In this document: piece by piece, positions 5,549 through 8,905 of the stretch
Position numbering within the stretch: the stretch's first letter is position 1
Layout of the letters: every line of letters starts with the position of its first letter
Assembly (NCBI GenBank): GCA_946478635.1
Contig: CAMLCX010000173.1
Location: 1 to 8,905 of the forward strand
DNA: 8,905 bases
Direction: 5' to 3'
Origin: an uncultured Pseudomonadota bacterium
GTDB taxonomy: Bacteria > Desulfobacterota_B > Binatia > UBA9968
The notes under the pieces: model-generated
Told to the model about the DNA's origin: nothing
What the model saw: the letters and a program-made list of their open reading frames with translations, nothing else
The model's database searches: none
Translations under genes and position numbers: made by a program

Positions 5549-6067
5549 TTATGCGCAAGCTGCGCCACTTTGGCGCAGCGTCTTTTGGCTTTCGAGGGCT
5601 CTATCAATCTCTCCCTCCGCCGCATCTCTGCTCTCCCCCATCACTTGGGAGATTTCGCAGATTAGAAACTTTCTCGCTTTGTTCAGTGTTTGTCGGTCGC
5701 GCGGCAGGAGCGCCTTGGATTCGCTCAACTGAGTGAGCGATTCAACCACTTCGGCCAGGTCGAATGCCGACCCTGAAGCCAGCAGTTTTGCGTTGTCGAT
5801 GGCGCGCTGCTTCCAATTTTTCGACGTTGCAGGTGAATTTTTTAAATGCCCGAGCAGTTTCGGAATTTCCGCTTTCGCGAGCAATTGCCGGATTGCCAGT
5901 GCTCTTATTTTTTCGACGGGAACCAAAACCGCGTCGTGGCTATCGTCCAACAAGGATAGCCTGTAGAAGCTGGCCGGCGCGCCGGCAATTGCCTTCTGCA
6001 CGACCGCATCGATCAGACACGGCCCCTGAGACGGATAAACAACTTTGTCTCCAATCCTGAATGTCAT
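5549..6067 (-). CDS. carD: CarD/CdnL-family RNA polymerase-binding transcription regulator
   Basis: This 172-residue protein has the two-part CarD/CdnL build. An N-terminal Tudor-like RNA-polymerase interaction domain (about 1-55) begins F-R-I-G-D-K-V-V-Y-P-S-Q-G-P and includes FYRLSLL and VLVPVEKI. A helical C-terminal DNA-contacting domain follows. Trp85 (KNWKQR) lies where CarD/CdnL proteins carry the conserved wedge tryptophan that stabilises the open promoter complex. Length fits the family (about 160-170), without the acidic or HMGA-like extension of Myxococcus CarD. The frame opens at 6082, but ATG 6067 is chosen because AAGGAG stands six bases before it and the domain starts at once. 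That ribosome site overlaps the stop of the upstream DHp gene, so the two are probably coupled. Such proteins activate rRNA and many housekeeping promoters; this one may be a specialised paralogue. Confidence 0.92.
   Translation of the reverse strand: MTFRIGDKVVYPSQGPCLIDAVVQKAIAGAPASFYRLSLLDDSHDAVLVPVEKIRALAIRQLLAKAEIPKLLGHLKNSPATSKNWKQRAIDNAKLLASGSAFDLAEVVESLTQLSESKALLPRDRQTLNKARKFLICEISQVMGESRDAAEGEIDRALESQKTLRQSGAACA
5553..5578. repeat. Overlapping hairpins at the 3' end of the carD gene
   Basis: A perfect 8-bp stem CTGCGCCA (5560-5567) / TGGCGCAG (5571-5578) with a three-base loop covers the last codons of carD. A second stem GCGCA-AGC-TGCGC (5553-5565) overlaps it, so only one can form at a time. 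On the minus strand the structure is followed by the stop codon but not by a T-run, so it is not a standard terminator. It may protect or pause the 3' end of the transcript. Confidence 0.45.
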
Positions 6068-6078
6068 TTGATTCTCCT

Positions 6079-6546
6079 TCATCTTGTCAGCTCACCCGCT
6101 AAGCGAAACTCCTCGAGCAATTCCACCAGATGCTCGACTTCCCGCAACGCTCCTTGAAGGGTCTCCTGGATGATAGGGACATCGAGATCCTTTCTTGCAG
6201 AGTTGTGTCGCGGCAATCTTGCGAGATCATTTAATGCGAACTGCAGGGAAGCAGAGAGCCCGCTCAGGGGATTGGCGACTTCATGGGCGAACTCTCTAGC
6301 CAGGTTGCCAATTTCGACGAGCCGGTCGCGTCGCCCCTTTTTCCCGACAGAGTTATGATGAGTTGGATATTGATCGTCCTTGCTGTAGACGAGTCTCAAT
6401 CGGTCGGCGTCCGCCCCGCGACCCTGCGTTTTGGCGGTATCGAGGATAGTTCCATGTTGTGTCGATTTCACAGATTTCCCTTTGTTTCCATATTTCAGTG
6501 GCGAGACTTGCCGCCATTCAAACTCGTCCCGCGGTGGTGGTCTCAT
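6079..6546 (-). CDS. Histidine-kinase DHp (HisKA) domain protein lacking the ATPase domain
   Basis: From ATG 6546 this is a 155-residue protein whose second half is a HisKA-type dimerisation and phosphoacceptor domain. The H-box is EIGNLAREFAHEVANPLSGL with His88 as the predicted phosphorylation site, resembling NtrB-type kinases (AHExxNPL). A second helix (LREVEHLVELLEEFRLAGEL) completes the four-helix-bundle hairpin. The gene then stops, exactly where an HATPase_c domain should begin, and no N, G1 or G2 box is present. Residues 1-70 are low in recognisable motifs. The start is uncertain: GTG 6471 behind AAAGGGA is an alternative, and the frame is open to 6753. The upstream part contains a palindrome and a hairpin, so it is probably non-coding. 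It overlaps the ribosome site of carD. It could be a phosphotransfer protein, a decoy dimerisation partner or a truncated kinase. Confidence 0.75.
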   Translation of the reverse strand: MRPPPRDEFEWRQVSPLKYGNKGKSVKSTQHGTILDTAKTQGRGADADRLRLVYSKDDQYPTHHNSVGKKGRRDRLVEIGNLAREFAHEVANPLSGLSASLQFALNDLARLPRHNSARKDLDVPIIQETLQGALREVEHLVELLEEFRLAGELTR

Positions 6547-6559
6547 TGAAAAGATCAAA

Positions 6560-6578
6560 CTCCCAGCGGCGCTGGGAG
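6560..6578 (-). terminator. Hairpin with T-rich tail before the DHp gene (terminator or attenuator)
   Basis: On the minus strand CTCCCAGC-GCC-GCTGGGAG forms a perfect 8-bp GC-rich stem with a three-base loop, followed by TTTGATCTTTT. This fits an intrinsic terminator for transcripts coming from the gene at 6690-7103. It lies downstream of the palindrome at 6655-6672 and only 13 bases before ATG 6546, so if a promoter lies near that palindrome the hairpin would be in the 5' leader of the DHp/carD transcript and act as an attenuator. Confidence 0.5.
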
Positions 6579-6654
6579 AGCGTCTTTCAGAAAATTTGTG
6601 AGACGTGCCCGCACTTCTATGATAACCAACCGCGCGCCGATTAAGAAATTCAGA

Positions 6655-6672
6655 TTGTCTAATATTGGACAG
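6655..6672. promoter_or_regulatory. Operator-like inverted repeat, copy upstream of the DHp/carD genes
   Basis: TTGTCTAATATTGGACAG matches 16 of 18 bases of the perfect palindrome CTGTCTAATATTAGACAG at 8809-8826. The half-site is CTGTC. It lies about 110 bases before ATG 6546 and close to the 3' end of the upstream gene. A dyad of this size and symmetry fits a dimeric DNA-binding regulator. Which protein binds it is unknown. Confidence 0.5.
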
Positions 6673-6689
6673 AACTGAAGAATCTTTAT

Positions 6690-7103
6690 TCAAGCAGGAT
6701 CGAAGTGCGCTCCAGGCGTTGCCGGCATAGTATCCGGGCGGTATGGCGTCCAATGTCTGAGTTTTGTCCGTATGTAGTGCGGCTCCAGCCCCAGGGCGTC
6801 GCAGATCGGCAAGAAAGCGAAGAGCCAGCTTGAATTATCGTTGAAAAACCACTCGCGAGCCTCGCGCGCGCTCCGCATACGCCGTTGATCCGCTGCATCT
6901 TTATGAAAGCAAATAAACGCGTCTTCGAGCACGGCGTACATCAAGGCCGTCTCCGGAGACACCGTAGCCAGTTTGACCCGCGAGTCGAAGAACGCCTCCG
7001 GCACTAAGGTGTCATGGGACGGCGCTTCATACCAGGCGTCCCGGTGTGCTGAAGTCGGTTGGGAGGATCGGCTCTGGTAAATCGGTTTGCGTTTGCTGTG
7101 CAT
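6690..7103 (-). CDS. Hypothetical protein with C-terminal LGLxPxYIRxxL helical domain
   Basis: This is a 137-residue soluble protein of unknown function. A polar, probably flexible N-terminus (MHSKRKPIYQSRSSQ) leads into a helical core. Visible patterns are SPETALMYAVLEDAFICF near residue 50, an Arg-rich helix MRSAREAREWFF near 75, and DNSSWLFAFLPICDALGLEPHYIRTKLRHW near 88-117. The last block (W-x-F-x-F-x2-IC-x2-LGL-x-P-x-Y-[IV]-R-x2-L) looks like a small helix-turn-helix-like unit, so DNA binding is possible but unproven. The frame is open to 7346, but the part before 7124 has no protein-like character and overlaps the diguanylate cyclase. ATG 7103 has GGA seven bases upstream; ATG 7124 is an alternative with no ribosome site. 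It follows the cyclase by about 120 bases on the same strand and may share its transcript. Confidence 0.72.
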   Translation of the reverse strand: MHSKRKPIYQSRSSQPTSAHRDAWYEAPSHDTLVPEAFFDSRVKLATVSPETALMYAVLEDAFICFHKDAADQRRMRSAREAREWFFNDNSSWLFAFLPICDALGLEPHYIRTKLRHWTPYRPDTMPATPGAHFDPA

Positions 7104-7224
7104 CTTTTCGTCCGCTTTCCGCATTAGATATACCGGCACACAGGGCAACCTTCTCTCTAATCCACAACAATGGCTTACCGAGTCATAGTGCTGTCGTTCG
7201 CAACCCCTGCAAATTGATATCGAC

Positions 7225-8694
7225 CTATGACTCCTTCGCCCGGTCGACGACGCGGTCACCGCCGGCCTGTTTGGCGGCGTACATGGCAGTGTCAGCCGCG
7301 TGGAGTAATTCAGCAGCCGTGGAACCGTGTTCAGGCGCCACGGCAATGCCGACCGATACGGTCATGGCGTCCAACAGAGCGCCGTCGTGTCGAATCTGCA
7401 ATCCTCTGACCAGGGCGCGGATTTGTTCCATGCATTGCCGGGTATCCGCCAGCGAGGAATCGGGCAGCACGAGGACAAACTCATCGCCGCCGTAACGGCA
7501 CGCGATATCGCTCTTGCGTAGCCTCTCACGCAGAACTTGCGCCAACTCGCGCAACAGCGAATCGCCGGCTTCATGACCGAAGGTATCGTTGAATGGTTTC
7601 AAGTTATCGAGGTCGAGCATCACGACGCAGAGCGGCGCATTGCCGCGCCGCGCTCGATGCAGCTCGCGTTCCAGGTTCTCTTCCAAGTAGCGCCGGTTGT
7701 ACAGTCCGGTCAGCGGATCGTGGACAGCCTGTTCGCGCAGATCCTCCCTTAGTTTCAAATTATACAAAGACAGCTTGATCGTTTCGCCAGCCGCCACGGC
7801 CAGCTGTTGCCTAATGGTCGAACCTCTATGCTTTCCCGGCAGGGCGGTGAGACACAATAGTCCGGTCATGCCGCTCTGGACGATCAAAGGCACGCACAAA
7901 TAGCTTGCCTGTGATTGATGGACAAAATGATGGCACAGCAAATCCACGTGGGGATCTCTCACTTCATGTAATTTACCGCGCCGTAACGCCCAACAATCCT
8001 CCGATGAAAAGACGGCCTTGAGTACTGTCCCATCGCCCCAACACGCGACCGCCTCCATATTTTGGTCGGGGGCGGCGGACAAAATGGCTAAATAACCACT
8101 CTGCCCGGTAAATAGTTCGGCGCCCACATGAGCAATTACCCGATAGGCCTCCGCCTGAGTGGTGCAGGACTGCAGCAGATCGTTTAGGCTGATGAGCGAT
8201 TTCATTTCCTCGTCACGTATTTGCAGTTCAACCACCGAAGCCATCAGCTTGTCATTGGCCATCCGCATACCATCCTCGGCCATTTTACGGCTGCTCATAT
8301 CGCGGACATTGCACTGAATCACGCGCTCGCCATTGACCAGATAGACATTGCTGATGAACTCGACGTGGATGTGTTCTCCCGCTTTGGTTTCCAGCGGCAG
8401 ATTCTCGTAACGGACGTATTCCTTTTTTTGCAACTGGTGCATGGCGTCCTGGCTCGCGGCAATGTCTTTGACTGGACCGATCTCCCAGAGCGCCTTGCCG
8501 ATCAATTCGTTGTGCGCATATCCGAGCATGTCTTGCAGGAAGGGGTTGGCGTCGGTGATCCGTCCCGTGGTCGCATCCAGAAGAAGTATGCCGTCCTTGG
8601 CCGTCTCGAAGAGCCGCCGGTAGCGAACTTCGGAATTTCTCAAGTTCTCTCGCTCGCCATTGCTTTTAATAACTTCGTCGGTCTTAGCGTCCAT
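7225..8694 (-). CDS. PAS-GAF-GGDEF diguanylate cyclase
   Basis: This 489-residue cytoplasmic signalling protein should make cyclic di-GMP from two GTP. Domains in order: a PAS sensor (about 22-136; RYRRLFETAKDGILLLD, NPFLQDMLGY), a coiled linker (137-170), a GAF-like domain (about 170-312; LFTGQSGYLAIL, YLCVPLIVQSGMTGLLCL) and GGDEF (about 322-485). The cyclase domain has DPLTGLYNRRYL at 326-337, the metal-binding DLDNLKPFND (361-370), GHEAGD and the signature G402-G-D-E-F406. The inhibitory I-site R393-K-S-D396 lies exactly five residues before the signature, so product inhibition should be intact. There are no membrane helices, so the signals sensed are cytosolic or diffusible; the ligands are unknown. 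ATG 8694 is preceded by GTGAGG about eight bases upstream. A perfect 18-bp palindrome lies about 115 bases before the start and may control the gene. Confidence 0.95.
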   Translation of the reverse strand: MDAKTDEVIKSNGERENLRNSEVRYRRLFETAKDGILLLDATTGRITDANPFLQDMLGYAHNELIGKALWEIGPVKDIAASQDAMHQLQKKEYVRYENLPLETKAGEHIHVEFISNVYLVNGERVIQCNVRDMSSRKMAEDGMRMANDKLMASVVELQIRDEEMKSLISLNDLLQSCTTQAEAYRVIAHVGAELFTGQSGYLAILSAAPDQNMEAVACWGDGTVLKAVFSSEDCWALRRGKLHEVRDPHVDLLCHHFVHQSQASYLCVPLIVQSGMTGLLCLTALPGKHRGSTIRQQLAVAAGETIKLSLYNLKLREDLREQAVHDPLTGLYNRRYLEENLERELHRARRGNAPLCVVMLDLDNLKPFNDTFGHEAGDSLLRELAQVLRERLRKSDIACRYGGDEFVLVLPDSSLADTRQCMEQIRALVRGLQIRHDGALLDAMTVSVGIAVAPEHGSTAAELLHAADTAMYAAKQAGGDRVVDRAKES

Positions 8695-8808
8695 TGTAGG
8701 ACCTCACTTCCTCGCACCGGTACGCTGCTTGACGAAAGAAAGCCGAATCAATGTACGGAGCGAACCGCAGTTTATGGGGGTATTATCCTGCGCTCACCGG
8801 CAAAAAGT

Positions 8809-8826
8809 CTGTCTAATATTAGACAG
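8809..8826. promoter_or_regulatory. Perfect 18-bp palindrome CTGTCTAATATTAGACAG upstream of the cyclase
   Basis: Every base of this 18-mer is symmetrical about its centre, giving a strong operator-like dyad with half-site CTGTC. It is placed between the start of the diguanylate cyclase (minus strand) and the right edge, where an ORF on the plus strand may begin. On the minus strand a GATAAT -10-like element lies about 25 bases downstream of the dyad, so a bound regulator would sit at or just upstream of a -35 region. A 16/18 copy exists at 6655-6672. Confidence 0.6.
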
Positions 8827-8827
8827 C

Positions 8828-8905
8828 ATGAGAAATAAAAACGGCGATCTCATGGCGCGAATACCGCGCTACATTTCAGGCGGTTGCCAAGACGAATGGG
8901 CTGTC
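8828..8905 (+). CDS. Possible start of a plus-strand gene cut by the window edge
   Basis: The frame from ATG 8828 is open for 26 codons to the edge (MRNKNGDLMARIPRYISGG...). A second ATG at 8852 gives MARIPRYISGG. Neither has a ribosome site, and the first is only one base after the palindrome, so the second is more plausible if the gene is real. A MARIPR-like beginning occurs in some REP-associated transposases, but too little is visible to say. It would be divergent from the cyclase. Confidence 0.2.
   Translation, partial: MRNKNGDLMARIPRYISGGCQDEWAV

Noticed and set aside
5428..5736. 102-codon plus-strand ORF covering the carD 3' end and the gap
   Set aside because: Mostly antisense to carD with no ribosome site and no protein-like features.
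6547..6753. N-terminal extension of the DHp protein to 6753
   Set aside because: It would run through a palindrome and a terminator-like hairpin and overlap the preceding gene by 64 bases; no motif lies in that part.
7104..7346. N-terminal extension of the 6690-7103 ORF up to 7346
   Set aside because: The extension overlaps the cyclase gene and has a random-looking composition rich in R, P, S and C; ATG starts at 7103 or 7124 are more plausible.
8221..8838. 205-codon plus-strand ORF opposite the diguanylate cyclase
   Set aside because: It is antisense to the PAS and linker part of a secure gene, has no ribosome site and no recognisable domain.
1..8905. CRISPR arrays, tRNA/rRNA genes, integrases or insertion sequences
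   Set aside because: No regularly spaced direct repeats, cloverleaf-like sequence or transposase motif was seen on reading both strands.

Overview
The window looks like a chromosomal stretch from an uncultured Gram-negative bacterium. The evidence is an RND/MacB-type outer-membrane efflux lipoprotein, complex I subunits, a CarD/CdnL-type RNA polymerase regulator and a GGDEF signalling protein. The moderately high GC and a REP-like hairpin of the GTAGGGGCGG type would suit a deltaproteobacterial-grade lineage (Desulfobacterota, Myxococcota or Binatota-like). That placement is an impression from the text, not a computed assignment.

Layout. (1) Positions 1-1573, + strand: the C-terminal end of a MacB/FtsX-type ABC transporter permease, then a complete NodT/OprM-family outer-membrane efflux lipoprotein; together they form the end of a tripartite efflux operon. 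(2) 1574-1780: a convergent intergenic region with REP-like and bulged stem-loops. (3) 1781-3876, - strand: a compact run of six genes. In transcription order these are a small YK-x(3)-LIRG-x-SFQ protein (3876-3649), nuoB (3615-3124), nuoI (3108-2536), a 50-residue two-helix membrane protein (2514-2362), a 53-residue Lys/Arg-rich protein (2292-2131), and a second YK-x(3)-LIRG-x-SFQ protein (2047-1781) paralogous to the first. The two middle small proteins are easily missed but have clear Shine-Dalgarno sites. nuoB has no ATG/GTG/TTG start upstream of its conserved N-terminus and appears to begin at ACG behind a perfect AGGAGG. (4) 3877-4279: a gene-free stretch with short inverted repeats. (5) 4280-5368, - strand: a complete omega-6-type fatty acid desaturase, preceded by an 18-codon leader ORF with a much better ribosome site than the desaturase itself. 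(6) 5549-6546, - strand: a DHp/HisKA-only protein that stops where an ATPase domain should begin, translationally linked to a CarD/CdnL-type regulator. (7) 6690-7103, - strand: a small conserved-looking protein of unknown function. (8) 7225-8694, - strand: a PAS-GAF-GGDEF diguanylate cyclase with intact active site and I-site. (9) 8809-8826: a perfect 18-bp palindrome upstream of the cyclase; a 16/18 copy lies at 6655-6672 upstream of the DHp/CarD pair.

How it may fit together. The right half is regulatory: a c-di-GMP synthase, a phosphotransfer-like DHp protein and an RNA polymerase-binding CarD protein. Two of these units share an operator-like palindrome, so they may answer to one regulator. 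The left half holds an isolated nuoB-nuoI pair, which cannot form complex I alone, bracketed by paralogous small proteins. The desaturase suggests membrane-lipid adjustment. No tRNA, rRNA, CRISPR array, integrase or insertion sequence was recognised.
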